Part shown: positions 1-8,719 of the stretch, piece by piece
Position numbering within the stretch: position 1 is the first letter of the stretch
How the letters are laid out: every line of letters begins with the position of its first letter
Assembly (NCBI RefSeq): GCF_003148665.1
Contig: NZ_QGGQ01000004.1
Coordinates: 414,882 to 478,881, forward strand
Source of the DNA: Maribacter polysiphoniae
GTDB lineage: Bacteria; Bacteroidota; Bacteroidia; Flavobacteriales; Flavobacteriaceae
Direction of reading: 5' to 3'
Length of the DNA stretch: 64,000 nucleotides
Notes under the pieces: generated by a model
What the model saw: only the letters and a program-made list of their open reading frames with translations
The model's database searches: none
What the model was told of the DNA's origin: nothing
Program-made: the position numbers and the translations under genes

Positions 1-90
1 TTTTTGTACGATTGTATCTTTTTGGGCTGATAATATCATCGTCCAAAAAAATAAGGTCAAAACTAAATACTTACTATGTATAACTTCCAT
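1..90 (-). CDS. 5' end of a secreted protein, cut by window edge
   Basis: Reading leftward from an ATG at 90, thirty codons are open to the window edge. They encode a typical Sec signal peptide: a Lys at residue 7, a hydrophobic core rich in Leu and Phe, and a likely cleavage site after Ser-Ala-Gln (residues 21-23), followed by KDTIV. Nothing of the mature protein is visible, so no function can be given. It lies 73 bases downstream of the metallophosphoesterase gene on the same strand and is probably cotranscribed with it. Confidence 0.6.
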   Translation of the reverse strand, partial: MEVIHSKYLVLTLFFWTMILSAQKDTIVQK

Positions 91-163
91 TACTTGATTT
101 AATAATAATTTAAAGGCAACCCATTAAGGTATAAAAACAACAGGGTCAAAATTGGTTCATTGG

Positions 164-1297
164 TTATTTAATCGTCCTTCTTTCCACCTTAATGGTATCA
201 AACTCGTTGCCTTCAATATCGAACACATGCAATACGGCTTCATCCTGTTCAACTTCAACATTGATAAAGTGCTCTATTTTTTTATAATTAAGGGTTTCCG
301 GCTGTACGGCATCAATATCATATAATGGCGCCCCTGCCCCTGCTGATGTGATAAAATGAACCCCCTTGTCATATGCATGGTGGTAATGATGGTCATGGCC
401 ATTTAAAAATACCTGTACGCCATATCGACTAAAAATATCGCCCCAAAAAGCACGGACCTTCTTTGACTCTTCCACACGACTTTTTTTCACACTGTATAAA
501 GGGGTGTGCTGAAAAATAAAAACGAATCCTGCCTCACGGTTCAATTCCAAGACCTGTTCCAACCATTCCTTTTGTTTCTTTAGATATTCAATGCCCGATT
601 CTTCCCAATAGGTATCTTCCATGCCCTCGGATGTGAAAGCGGGTATCGTTGTCCTTAAACCTTCACTATCCAATACAACGAACAACGCATCACCCACGGT
701 AAAATAGTAGTAGCGTTCATTGTAGGGAAGGTCAAAAAAATCGTAATAATAGGGTGAATCCTTTTCATGATTGCCCAATACCGGATAGTAGGGCGTATTG
801 GTCATAAAATCCTTATTGATCTTAAAAAAAGACTCCCAATCGCGCATTGAAAGTCCGTTGGCAACCAAATCCCCTGAATTCACAATAAACCTTGGATTTA
901 GTTGCCCTACCTGTTCGATTATTCTCTTATGGACATTGTTTCTACTGCGTGTATCCCCTATTGCTACAAAATTAAAAGGTATGCTTTTATCCGGATACGT
1001 CCGCAACTTACCTTTTCCCTCATCGCTACCGTCATTCAAAACATCATAAACATATTCAGTGTCCGGTTCTAAATTGGCCAAATGTATTTTATGTTGTTTA
1101 AATTCCCGGATTGTGTCTTTTTCCCCCGCTATATCCGTAATGGTCATCTCACCCTCAAGGGTCGACCAACATATGGTCGCATCTTTTGTACTCATTTGTT
1201 GGATATAAGGTCCGAAGGCAATCTTATCACTGGTTTGCCCTGCAAGCTGTAGGATGGTAAAGAATAAAAAAAGTGTAATTGGAATCGTATTTTTCAT
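164..1297 (-). CDS. Secreted purple-acid-phosphatase-like metallophosphoesterase
   Basis: A 377-residue protein when started at the ATG at 1297, which gives a clean signal peptide (hydrophobic core ending in LAGQ). An upstream extension to 1348 would destroy it. A short fibronectin III-like domain (residues about 25-105) is followed by a calcineurin-like phosphoesterase domain with the usual metal-binding blocks: GDTRSRN, GDLVANG, GNHEKD and GHDHHYHH. The layout is that of bacterial purple acid phosphatase-like proteins, which hydrolyse phosphate mono- or diesters outside the cytoplasm; the substrate is unknown. It heads a leftward unit with the partial secreted protein at 1-90 and is transcribed divergently from the cytochrome/VCBS gene, sharing one operator at 1431-1450. 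A second protein of this architecture lies at 38370. Confidence 0.85.
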   Translation of the reverse strand: MKNTIPITLFLFFTILQLAGQTSDKIAFGPYIQQMSTKDATICWSTLEGEMTITDIAGEKDTIREFKQHKIHLANLEPDTEYVYDVLNDGSDEGKGKLRTYPDKSIPFNFVAIGDTRSRNNVHKRIIEQVGQLNPRFIVNSGDLVANGLSMRDWESFFKINKDFMTNTPYYPVLGNHEKDSPYYYDFFDLPYNERYYYFTVGDALFVVLDSEGLRTTIPAFTSEGMEDTYWEESGIEYLKKQKEWLEQVLELNREAGFVFIFQHTPLYSVKKSRVEESKKVRAFWGDIFSRYGVQVFLNGHDHHYHHAYDKGVHFITSAGAGAPLYDIDAVQPETLNYKKIEHFINVEVEQDEAVLHVFDIEGNEFDTIKVERRTIK

Positions 1298-1384
1298 GGT
1301 ATCGGTTATAAGAAGTTTATTTCTGTTTATGAAATGAAGTTTACACAATAGCTTAAATCGATTGAACCTTCCTTAGTCATGTAA

Positions 1385-1392
1385 CAAATATA
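1385..1392 (-). promoter_or_regulatory. -7 box of the 164-1297 metallophosphoesterase
   Basis: Read on the minus strand this is TATATTTG, a perfect match to the Bacteroidota -7 consensus TAnnTTTG. It starts 48.5 nt from the centre of the operator at 1431-1450. The same spacing recurs at most promoters of the glycan locus. Confidence 0.6.
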
Positions 1393-1430
1393 TTCAACCC
1401 AAACAAAGACGTATTAGTTTATCTTATTTG

Positions 1431-1450
1431 AAACCTATGTTATTTTAACC
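1431..1450 (-). promoter_or_regulatory. Glycan-locus operator, copy 1 (shared by two divergent genes)
   Basis: Minus strand reads GGTTAAAATAACATAGGTTT. Its first 14 bases match copy 4 (9799-9818) in all but the first. It lies between divergent genes. The minus -7 box (1392) is 48.5 nt from its centre and a plus-strand -7 box TATTTTTG (1472-1479) is 31.5 nt on the other side. Copy 4 has the same two-sided arrangement (49.5 and 31.5 nt). Confidence 0.6.
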
Positions 1451-1471
1451 ATTCACTCTTTTCAATTGCTC

Positions 1472-1479
1472 TATTTTTG
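1472..1479 (+). promoter_or_regulatory. -7 box of the 1630 cytochrome c/VCBS gene
   Basis: TATTTTTG fits TAnnTTTG. No TTG is present about 20 nt upstream, which fits an activator-dependent promoter. It is 31.5 nt from the centre of the operator at 1431-1450. Confidence 0.5.
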
Positions 1480-1629
1480 TTTATGAAGTTAAAATTCCAA
1501 CACATTGAATAACCAGAATTATAGATTCAGTGAAGGATCTATTTCGATACACTGGATTAATTCATATTGAAGTACCCGTATTCTGAGTTGAAATCCATAT
1601 CTTCTTGACATCTTTTATCAATTGATTTT

Positions 1630-3207
1630 ATGAAGCTTTTTTGTGTTTCCCTTTTATTTTTTACCTTATTTGTATCCTGCAAGGAAGAACCTAAAAGCAG
1701 TATTGTTCTACCTATTGAACCCAAGGCAACACTCTTGGGTGGGGACCAATTGGCAAAAGCACAATGTGCCGCTTGCCATCAATTTGTTCCTCCCCAGGTA
1801 TTATCCAAATCAATATGGAAGGAAGATGTACTACCGGCCATGGGGCACCGATTGGGTATATTCAATGGTAGCAGACCACCAGATAGTATTTTTGGTTCTC
1901 CCCGGAATGCCATTATTGTCAAAAAAGCGAATATTTATCCGGAAACACCCCTATTGGCAAAGGCCGACTGGCAAAAAATCGTGGATTATTATATTGAAAA
2001 CGCCCCAGATTCCCTTTTACCCCAAAAAAGAAACCATACTATCAAAATAGGGCTTAAACACTTCAAGTACAAAGAACCTTCCTATGCCCATCCTCCACCT
2101 TTAACCGCAATGGTTAAAATAAGGACCCATAAAAAGGGACTTGTTTTTAGTGATGGCAAGCGCAACAACAATGTGCTCACCTTTCTTGGTCCTGATCTGA
2201 AGTTTAGGAAGAATCTGCTTTTTAAAAACACCCCCGTCCATTTCCATGAAGATTCAGATACAATCTATTTGACTACAATCGGCAAGAACATTTTCCCTCA
2301 TGATACCCATGACGGGGCCATACAGAAAATCGTTGATTCTAAAAAAGGTCAAGACCAAATAATCGTAAAACCTGTTATTGAAGAACTTCAACGCCCTGTT
2401 TTTATGGCTTATGGCGATTTGAACAATGATGGAAAAGAAGATATCGTAGCCTGTGAATATGGGGACCTAACGGGAAAATTGGTGTGGTATGAAAATCAGG
2501 GGGACTCCAAGTACATCCCAAAACCACTAATGAATAAGCCAGGGGCTATAACCGCGATTATCAATGACTACAATGCAGATGGCCTAAACGATATCTTTGT
2601 ACTGATGGCCCAAGGGGACGAAGGTATTTTTTATTTTGAGAATAAGGGTGATGGCTCCTTCTTTGGGAAAAGATTATTTACCTTTTCCCCCCTCAATGGC
2701 AGTCAATATATGGAGCTTGGTGATTTCAACAATGATGGCCATAGCGACATTCTATATGTCTGCGGGGATAATGCGGACAAAACCCCGATTCTTAAAGATT
2801 ATCATGGTATTTATATTTTCTTGAATGACGGAAACCTGAATTTCACCCAAGGATATTTTTACCAACAAAATGGGGCCTACAAAGCCATGGCAAGGGATTT
2901 TGACCTTGATGGGGATTTGGATATTGCGGCAATTTCATTTTTCCCGGATTACTTGAACCATCCTAAAGAAAGTTTTGTATACCTTGAAAACATAGGTGAT
3001 TTGACCTTCAAGGATTTCTCCTTTCCTGAAGCAACAAATGGACGGTGGATCACTATGGATGTCGGGGATATTGATGACGATGGGGATATTGACATCGCCT
3101 TAGGTTCCTTTGTTTACTTTATAGCGAAAGGTGATACTACGGGATTGAGCAAAAAATGGCTTAAAGAAAGTCCTTCCGTCATTTTGCTCGAAAACACACT
3201 TAAGTAA
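1630..3207 (+). CDS. Lipoprotein with cytochrome c motif and VCBS/FG-GAP repeats
   Basis: A 525-residue protein with a lipoprotein signal (FVSC, Cys at 17). A single c-type haem motif, CAACH, follows at about residues 55-59, with a possible distal Met in PAMGH some 30 residues later. From about residue 255 on there are at least five Asp-rich FG-GAP/VCBS repeats, for example GDLNNDGKEDI, DYNADGLNDI, GDFNNDGHSDI, DFDLDGDLDI and GDIDDDGDIDI; these normally bind calcium and form a beta-propeller. Proteins with this layout are widespread in Bacteroidota and Planctomycetes, but their role is not established; surface electron transfer or glycan/protein binding are guesses. It is transcribed alone, divergently from the 164-1297 gene. 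Confidence 0.8.
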   Translation: MKLFCVSLLFFTLFVSCKEEPKSSIVLPIEPKATLLGGDQLAKAQCAACHQFVPPQVLSKSIWKEDVLPAMGHRLGIFNGSRPPDSIFGSPRNAIIVKKANIYPETPLLAKADWQKIVDYYIENAPDSLLPQKRNHTIKIGLKHFKYKEPSYAHPPPLTAMVKIRTHKKGLVFSDGKRNNNVLTFLGPDLKFRKNLLFKNTPVHFHEDSDTIYLTTIGKNIFPHDTHDGAIQKIVDSKKGQDQIIVKPVIEELQRPVFMAYGDLNNDGKEDIVACEYGDLTGKLVWYENQGDSKYIPKPLMNKPGAITAIINDYNADGLNDIFVLMAQGDEGIFYFENKGDGSFFGKRLFTFSPLNGSQYMELGDFNNDGHSDILYVCGDNADKTPILKDYHGIYIFLNDGNLNFTQGYFYQQNGAYKAMARDFDLDGDLDIAAISFFPDYLNHPKESFVYLENIGDLTFKDFSFPEATNGRWITMDVGDIDDDGDIDIALGSFVYFIAKGDTTGLSKKWLKESPSVILLENTLK

Positions 3208-3340
3208 AAAGTAGCCTCGTAGCGGCCCCACCCCACAATACACCTATACGTTTAATATCGGGTCCTTTTAACAGGTCTATGGGTATAAAACAGAGCACCT
3301 TAGCTTCACTATCTATGTATCGATATACGGTAATCCAATC

Positions 3341-4426
3341 TTAAATACCAGCGAAGTCGATATAGGCCTTGTCCAATTGGGCTTTATCAATCTTGCCATC
3401 AAAAACAGCTATTCGATAGGTAAAGGTAACCGACTCATTAGGTAGTAAAGAAAAATTCAATACCTCCTTGCCATCACTGAATATTTTTTGTCCTAGCGGA
3501 TTGGCCGCAAACAAACCATAACCACGGGCATGCCAATATGTAGGATACCCCACGTTATTTGGACTATCCATAATAACCACGGTTACATCCTTATTGTCAA
3601 TGGTTCCAAAAAGCGCCACCCATTTGGCCCTAGTACCCCATACCGCATCACCCTCAATACCCGTACTGCTTAAATAATGTCCATTGACCCCTTCATTATC
3701 CAAAACGGGCACATCGGTCTTATTCCCTTGGGCATCACTGAGTGTCACGGGCTTTTTACTAGGGTGCTCCAGTCCACGAGCGGTACGAATAGCTATCATC
3801 CCTTCTTTGTTATCCTTAAAAACGATAGGGTCGTCCAATGCTTTTAGGGTAACTACCCGATCAATAATCCGTTCTCCATTTTTAGCATAAAAAACAAATT
3901 TGGTATCTTCTTCCAACATTATGGAACCGTCGGGTTTCAACCAATTGGCCGCTACTTCCAAATCAGCCTTCCCGGCACCTCCATCCATGGCAATAATTCG
4001 ATCATGCCGAATGGTTCCCATTTTATCACTTTGTTCTTCGGGAATGGCATCCGAATTGTTCCAAAAATCCAACCCGTTTACATCACCGTAATTGAACCAT
4101 GCCCCTATATGGTGCGGATGATCGGTACGCTCCTTTCCTTTTGGTGCTATGGGATAACCGCGGGTAATGGTTGCTCCGTTGGCTGCATTGATAGGATAGA
4201 GCGTAGTTTTTTTAAGAACCGGAAGGTCATCGGTATACAAATAGGATGTAAATAATTTTCCATCGACCAAAACATCAATTTTAGCCTCATTCGTGTTATC
4301 TGTCACCTCTATATTATGCTTCCCGACTTTTACGACTTCGCCCATTTTCTTTTGTTCCTGTTTGCAACTATAAAAGCCAAGGGCCAAAAAAGTAACAACA
4401 AAAAGTGATGTTCTAATTTTCTTCAT
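3341..4426 (-). CDS. DUF6807 (former PmoA-like) lipoprotein
   Basis: A 361-residue protein; the ATG at 4426 is preferred to a TTG six bases upstream. The signal ends in a lipobox (FYSC, Cys about 21). The core carries the DUF6807 signature DHPHHIGAW around residue 105, then FWNNSDAIPEE, and later a YWHARGYGLFAANPLG block. The family was once called methane oxygenase PmoA by mistake. Its members sit beside Gfo/Idh/MocA oxidoreductases and sugar-degrading enzymes, but no reaction is proven. Here it follows such an oxidoreductase after 68 bases, almost certainly on the same transcript. Confidence 0.75.
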   Translation of the reverse strand: MKKIRTSLFVVTFLALGFYSCKQEQKKMGEVVKVGKHNIEVTDNTNEAKIDVLVDGKLFTSYLYTDDLPVLKKTTLYPINAANGATITRGYPIAPKGKERTDHPHHIGAWFNYGDVNGLDFWNNSDAIPEEQSDKMGTIRHDRIIAMDGGAGKADLEVAANWLKPDGSIMLEEDTKFVFYAKNGERIIDRVVTLKALDDPIVFKDNKEGMIAIRTARGLEHPSKKPVTLSDAQGNKTDVPVLDNEGVNGHYLSSTGIEGDAVWGTRAKWVALFGTIDNKDVTVVIMDSPNNVGYPTYWHARGYGLFAANPLGQKIFSDGKEVLNFSLLPNESVTFTYRIAVFDGKIDKAQLDKAYIDFAGI

Positions 4427-4494
4427 CTTCAAAAATTATAAATTTTTAATTATTCCTATTTTCTATCCTTCATTCACCCGAATCGCAAGTATTT

Positions 4495-5979
4495 TTAGAC
4501 CACGTCGGGAACCGTAAATCCCTTTCGGTACTCCCTAGTGAGCATTTTGTTTGCCTCTTTATCCTTAACGAAGGACTCTTGGTTACCGTCAATCCGTAAT
4601 TCCCTTCCCAGTCGATAAGCAACATTGGCTATCAATGGAAGTACTGTTGATTGATGACCCGTTTCTATATCACAAGTCAATTCAGACCTATCATTGTTAC
4701 GAACGGCGGAAATGAAATTATCAAATATGGCATCTCCCCCTCCGCTTCCGGTCAAATCAAGGGGATCATAAGAATCGTCTTTTTCCCCAGAGGTAGGTCC
4801 AGCCTCGTTTTTGCGACCAAAAAAGGTTTGCCAATTACCACCGGCATCAATCTGCATCCACCCTTCCGTTCCTAAAACAATGGTTCCTATTTTAACAGGG
4901 GTCGCATTGGTGGTTGCCGATATTTTACCATCACCGGTAAGCTGTATATTGGGTAAAAGCACACCTTCCGGATTTGTGGTTAAGCCCCGGGTTCCAAATT
5001 CCAGGATTTTGCCATCTTCATATTCGAAAAGTGACGTTTGTGAATTTGGGGTCTCTTGCGATGAATTATATCCATAATAACCCCCCATTGAATTTACCCT
5101 GACCGGCAGTTCATCTTTCCCCAAAGCCCATCGGGCCACGTCAAACTGATGGGGACCTTGATTACCCGTGTCTCCATTACCATAGTCCCAATGCCAATGC
5201 CAATTGTAATGGAACCTATTTCTGTTGAAAGTCCGTTTAGGTGCCGGGCCAAGCCACATATCATAATGTACCTTGTCCAAATACGGTTGGGTATAGGGTG
5301 TCTCATAACTTCCAGACTCCAAATTCATCCGGAATTTTTCACCGGTCTTCATCGCCCCATCAGGATATTGACCAATATTCGCCCTCGGCTTAAAACAGAG
5401 TCCTCGAGTCATATATACCTCACCCAATTTACCATCGCGAATGAACTTCATGGCCCTAATCGTACTATCTATGGAACGGTTTTGATAACCGACCTGTACC
5501 AATACATTGTGTTTTCGTGAGGCCTCTATCATTTTTCGACCTTCAAAAACATTATGCGAGGATGGTTTTTCAACATACACATGCTTACCTGCCTGTGCCG
5601 CCCAAATGGTTGACAGGGCATGCCAATGGTTTGGGGTCGCAACGGATACCGCATCAATCTCATTATCATCAAAAACACGTCGCATGTCCCATTCTGTTTT
5701 GGGGCGGTACCCTCCCAATTCCTCCACTTGATCCAGGCGTTCCTTGAAGAGGTTTTCATCTACATCAACAAGATATTTTAAACGTACATTCTTCATTTTC
5801 CCAAAATTATCGATATGGGTCCCTCCCCTTCCCCGGATACCGATAACCGCCATTTGAATGGCATCGTTCGAGCCAAGGATACGACCATAAGAAAGAGCAC
5901 TAGTAGAAAGCATTGAGGCCCCCACTAATCCAGCAGACCCTTTCTTGATAAATTTTCTCCTGGTGATTTTTTTCTTCAT
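4495..5979 (-). CDS. Gfo/Idh/MocA oxidoreductase with Tat signal
   Basis: A 494-residue protein that starts with a twin-arginine-type signal (RRKFIKKG, residues 6-13, then a small-residue hydrophobic stretch), so it is probably exported folded with its nucleotide bound. The Rossmann fold begins at about residue 40 (AVIGIRGRGG) and the hallmark VEKPSSHN motif is near residue 135. The long C-terminal half with HWHWDYGNGDTGNQGPHQFDVARW is typical of exported Bacteroidota members related to GH109. It probably oxidises and reduces a sugar using NAD(H); glycosidase activity of the GH109 kind is possible. First gene of a unit with the DUF6807 protein; an operator lies at 6078-6097. Confidence 0.8.
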   Translation of the reverse strand: MKKKITRRKFIKKGSAGLVGASMLSTSALSYGRILGSNDAIQMAVIGIRGRGGTHIDNFGKMKNVRLKYLVDVDENLFKERLDQVEELGGYRPKTEWDMRRVFDDNEIDAVSVATPNHWHALSTIWAAQAGKHVYVEKPSSHNVFEGRKMIEASRKHNVLVQVGYQNRSIDSTIRAMKFIRDGKLGEVYMTRGLCFKPRANIGQYPDGAMKTGEKFRMNLESGSYETPYTQPYLDKVHYDMWLGPAPKRTFNRNRFHYNWHWHWDYGNGDTGNQGPHQFDVARWALGKDELPVRVNSMGGYYGYNSSQETPNSQTSLFEYEDGKILEFGTRGLTTNPEGVLLPNIQLTGDGKISATTNATPVKIGTIVLGTEGWMQIDAGGNWQTFFGRKNEAGPTSGEKDDSYDPLDLTGSGGGDAIFDNFISAVRNNDRSELTCDIETGHQSTVLPLIANVAYRLGRELRIDGNQESFVKDKEANKMLTREYRKGFTVPDVV

Positions 5980-6031
5980 AATACTCTGTTTTTATATATG
6001 CGTTTGTCTATTTTTCTTTTGGGGATTTCAA

Positions 6032-6039
6032 CAAAGTAA
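6032..6039 (-). promoter_or_regulatory. -7 box of the Tat-signal Gfo/Idh gene
   Basis: Minus strand reads TTACTTTG, an imperfect TAnnTTTG. It is 48.5 nt from the centre of the operator at 6078-6097. Confidence 0.4.
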
Positions 6040-6077
6040 ACCATAATAAAAACGTGATGCTTCAACTATTTTGCTCT

Positions 6078-6097
6078 TTATACGTGCTCGTTTGACC
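6078..6097 (-). promoter_or_regulatory. Glycan-locus operator, copy 2
   Basis: Minus strand reads GGTCAAACGAGCACGTATAA. It is the weakest of the seven copies: GGTCAAA is kept, CATGTAAA has become CACGTATA. The spacing to the -7 box at 6039 (48.5 nt) is the same as in the better copies, which is the reason for including it. Confidence 0.45.
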
Positions 6098-6204
6098 TTT
6101 TCGTTTTATAGTTTCTGCAACCCTAACCGTTCTTAAATCAATCCATTAAAGGGATTTTCTATTTTTTTAAAAAAATCCATCTTTATTTATGTTTAAATCC
6201 AAAA

Positions 6205-6224
6205 TGTCAATATTCCATGTAAAA
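6205..6224 (+). promoter_or_regulatory. Glycan-locus operator, copy 3
   Basis: Reads TGTCAATATTCCATGTAAAA. An 18-base run (GTCAATATTCCATGTAAA) is identical to the copy 6.1 kb away at 12346-12365. The probable -7 box TATATTTA (6264-6271) starts 49.5 nt from its centre. It serves the esterase at 6364. Confidence 0.6.
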
Positions 6225-6363
6225 ACAGTAAAATAGAAGAAACACAACAAGTAAGGTATATACTATATTTAGGATTCGGAATGGGCTTTTGCCCTTCCTT
6301 AGATTCTACCCACAGGAAAAAATAGTTTTCTGGATAAGATATCAATCAACTAAAACGAAACGA

Positions 6364-7515
6364 ATGGGAAAGCTTTTTATTTATGTGTTTTTTATGACCC
6401 TCGCGCTCAATGCCCAAGAAGACATGTTGTGCCAAGGAAGCTATTGGACAGAAGACCAAGCCAATTTGAAGATGAAGGACTTCGCCACCCAATGGAATGA
6501 CCTTCCTTCTTGGGAAAAACGAGCCAATATCCTTCGAACAGGAATTATTAAAGGGATGAAATTGGATAAAATGCCACAAGTCAAGGGTAATTTCAATCCA
6601 ATCATTCGAGACAAGAAAGTAATGGATGGTTATTCCGTTGAAAATATTGCCATCGAAAGCTTTCCCGGATTTTATATCACCGGAAACCTATACCGACCCA
6701 ATGACCCCGATAAAAAAAATGCAGCCATTCTTTCCCCCCATGGCCATTTATCGGACAAGCGCTTAAAAGAGGATGTACAAACCCGGTGTGCCGTACTGGC
6801 CCGAATGGGTGCTATTGTGTTTGCCTACGATATGGTCGGTTATGCCGAATCAACACAGGTAACTCACAAAATGCCGATTGCCTTATTGTTACAAACCTGG
6901 AACAGTAAGCGGGTACTTGAGTACCTGCTCTCTCGACCGGATGTTGACCCTGAACGGATCGGAATGACAGGAGGCTCTGGTGGGGGTACACAAACCTTTG
7001 TACTGGCCGCTATCGACAACCGTATAAAAGTCGCCGCACCAACCGTTCAGGTTTCCGCCCATTTCTTTGGAGGTTGTGTCTGTGAAAGCGGTATGCCAAT
7101 CCATAAAAGTGCTAACCATCAGACCAATAATGTGGAAATTGCCGCGCTTTGCGCACCACGACCCCTTTTACTTATTTCAAATGGATCGGATTGGACAAGG
7201 AATACACCGCGAATCGAATACCCATATATTCAGAAAGTATATGCCTTGTACAATGCAGAGCATAAGGTTGAAAATGTCCATTTTCCTATGGAAAAACATG
7301 ATTACGGCCCCTCAAAACGTGCAGCGGCTTATATGTTCTTTGCCTACCGTCTCAAATTGGACAAGGGCAAGGTCACCATTACAAATGGGGTTAAGGAGGA
7401 TTTTGTTACGATTTTACCCAAAGATGACCTAAAAGTGTTTACAAAAACCCACCCAAGGCCTGAAAATGCCATAATAGGAGATCAGGCTATCATGGATTAT
7501 TTGGGAATCCATTAA
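6364..7515 (+). CDS. Secreted alpha/beta-hydrolase (acetylxylan-esterase-like)
   Basis: A 383-residue protein when started at the ATG at 6364, which gives a signal peptide ending ALNAQ. The alpha/beta-hydrolase core has the nucleophile elbow GGSGG with Ser205, preceded by the oxyanion region SPHGH (about residue 125), and a late His in KHDYGPSKR. The closest known groups are the dienelactone hydrolase/acetylxylan esterase-like enzymes of Bacteroidota, so removal of an ester substituent from the glycan is the best guess. Transcribed alone, with its own operator at 6205-6224. It converges with the metallophosphoesterase gene at 7688. Confidence 0.7.
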   Translation: MGKLFIYVFFMTLALNAQEDMLCQGSYWTEDQANLKMKDFATQWNDLPSWEKRANILRTGIIKGMKLDKMPQVKGNFNPIIRDKKVMDGYSVENIAIESFPGFYITGNLYRPNDPDKKNAAILSPHGHLSDKRLKEDVQTRCAVLARMGAIVFAYDMVGYAESTQVTHKMPIALLLQTWNSKRVLEYLLSRPDVDPERIGMTGGSGGGTQTFVLAAIDNRIKVAAPTVQVSAHFFGGCVCESGMPIHKSANHQTNNVEIAALCAPRPLLLISNGSDWTRNTPRIEYPYIQKVYALYNAEHKVENVHFPMEKHDYGPSKRAAAYMFFAYRLKLDKGKVTITNGVKEDFVTILPKDDLKVFTKTHPRPENAIIGDQAIMDYLGIH

Positions 7516-7569
7516 AAGGGACCTCCAGCATACGGTCCAATGACATCCAACTCAAAAGAAAAACAAAAT

Positions 7570-7606
7570 GGGTATATGGGATTACTATCGATATGCCTAT
7601 ATACCC
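7570..7606. terminator. Possible bidirectional stem-loop between convergent genes
   Basis: GGGTATAT at 7570-7577 pairs with ATATACCC at 7599-7606 around a 21-base loop. The two flanking genes converge here (7515 and 7688). There is no T-run, so termination is only a suggestion. Confidence 0.25.
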
Positions 7607-7687
7607 GGCTAGGTCACCCAATTGTCCATGGAGGGAGGTTCACACAAAATGTGTCATCACGTTACTCCATATTTCTTCTCTTTAGGT

Positions 7688-8662
7688 TTATCCTTGCCCG
7701 ACCTCGATTCCTGTGTTTGCTGTTTTCAGGCGTTCATTTTCCCATCCATGGTCGACATATTCCCATGTGAAGTCATCACCTTGCACTTTGATCTTCATAA
7801 AACCTTCTTTGGTGTTGTGTCTTCGACCTTTCCATCCGTTTCCTGCAATAGAGCCACCGGTTAAAAAATGGAATCGGTCATTTACAAATCCATATTCCTT
7901 CCAATGGATATGTCCCTGCAACACCAATTTTAAATTGTAACCTTCCAACATCCTAAACACTTCAAAGCCGTTGCTCACCGTACGGCTTCCCTCACTCCCA
8001 TTTAACTGGGAATAGGCACATATCATAGGAATATGGGTCGTTATTACAATGGGTGTTGCCTTATCGACCTTGTTTAGGTCTTCGGCCAACCACTGCAATT
8101 GCTCTTTATGAAAAACACCTTTGTACCGCTTGCTTTCCGTTACATCCAACGAATTCAAAGTGATAAAATGCCAACCCTTATGATCAAATGAATAATAGGT
8201 GTCCCCGAAATGTCTTTCCCACATGCCATACTTATAATCAGGATGGTCCGGACCTTCGGGACTTTCCTCATAAATCCCGAATAAATCATGGTTTCCGATA
8301 CAATTATAAACCGGCATTTCAAACCCCTTGCTCATATCCTTATACAAGCTAAACAGCGATTCACTCTTTTCAAAATTACCGCGCATGACATCATAAACAA
8401 GGTCACCTCCAGTGATAACAAAATCAGGATTCAACCCATTCACCTTATCGATGGCCATCTGAAAACCTTTTGGGGCATTCATTTCCGGCTTGATATGGAT
8501 ATCGGTCAAAAAAGCGAATTCAAAGGAATCACCCGCATCCGTTTTTGTCCCCAAAGTGCCTTGTCGGCATGAGTTTGATAGAAAAGGAACTGCCGCCGCT
8601 GCCAATCCCGTGCGGAACAAGAAAGATCTTCTTCCCAAACCATCTTTATTACGATCTTTCAT
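7688..8662 (-). CDS. Exported calcineurin-like phosphoesterase
   Basis: A 324-residue protein. The N-terminus has a twin-arginine-like signal (GRRSFLFRTGLAAAAVPF), ending in a possible lipobox (SNSC). The metallophosphoesterase blocks are TDIHIKPE (about residue 54), GGDLVYD, GNHD and GHIHWKEYG, all with intact metal ligands. The size and the single domain fit 3',5'-cyclic-nucleotide or glycerophosphodiester phosphodiesterase-like members, but the substrate cannot be read from the sequence. It follows the 2-hydroxyacid dehydrogenase gene after 57 bases, on the same strand, and is likely cotranscribed with it. Confidence 0.8.
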   Translation of the reverse strand: MKDRNKDGLGRRSFLFRTGLAAAAVPFLSNSCRQGTLGTKTDAGDSFEFAFLTDIHIKPEMNAPKGFQMAIDKVNGLNPDFVITGGDLVYDVMRGNFEKSESLFSLYKDMSKGFEMPVYNCIGNHDLFGIYEESPEGPDHPDYKYGMWERHFGDTYYSFDHKGWHFITLNSLDVTESKRYKGVFHKEQLQWLAEDLNKVDKATPIVITTHIPMICAYSQLNGSEGSRTVSNGFEVFRMLEGYNLKLVLQGHIHWKEYGFVNDRFHFLTGGSIAGNGWKGRRHNTKEGFMKIKVQGDDFTWEYVDHGWENERLKTANTGIEVGQG

Positions 8663-8719
8663 TAATAAGGTATTTATTCAACATATGTCAGAGTATTCGA
8701 AATGGAAAACCCATTCGTA

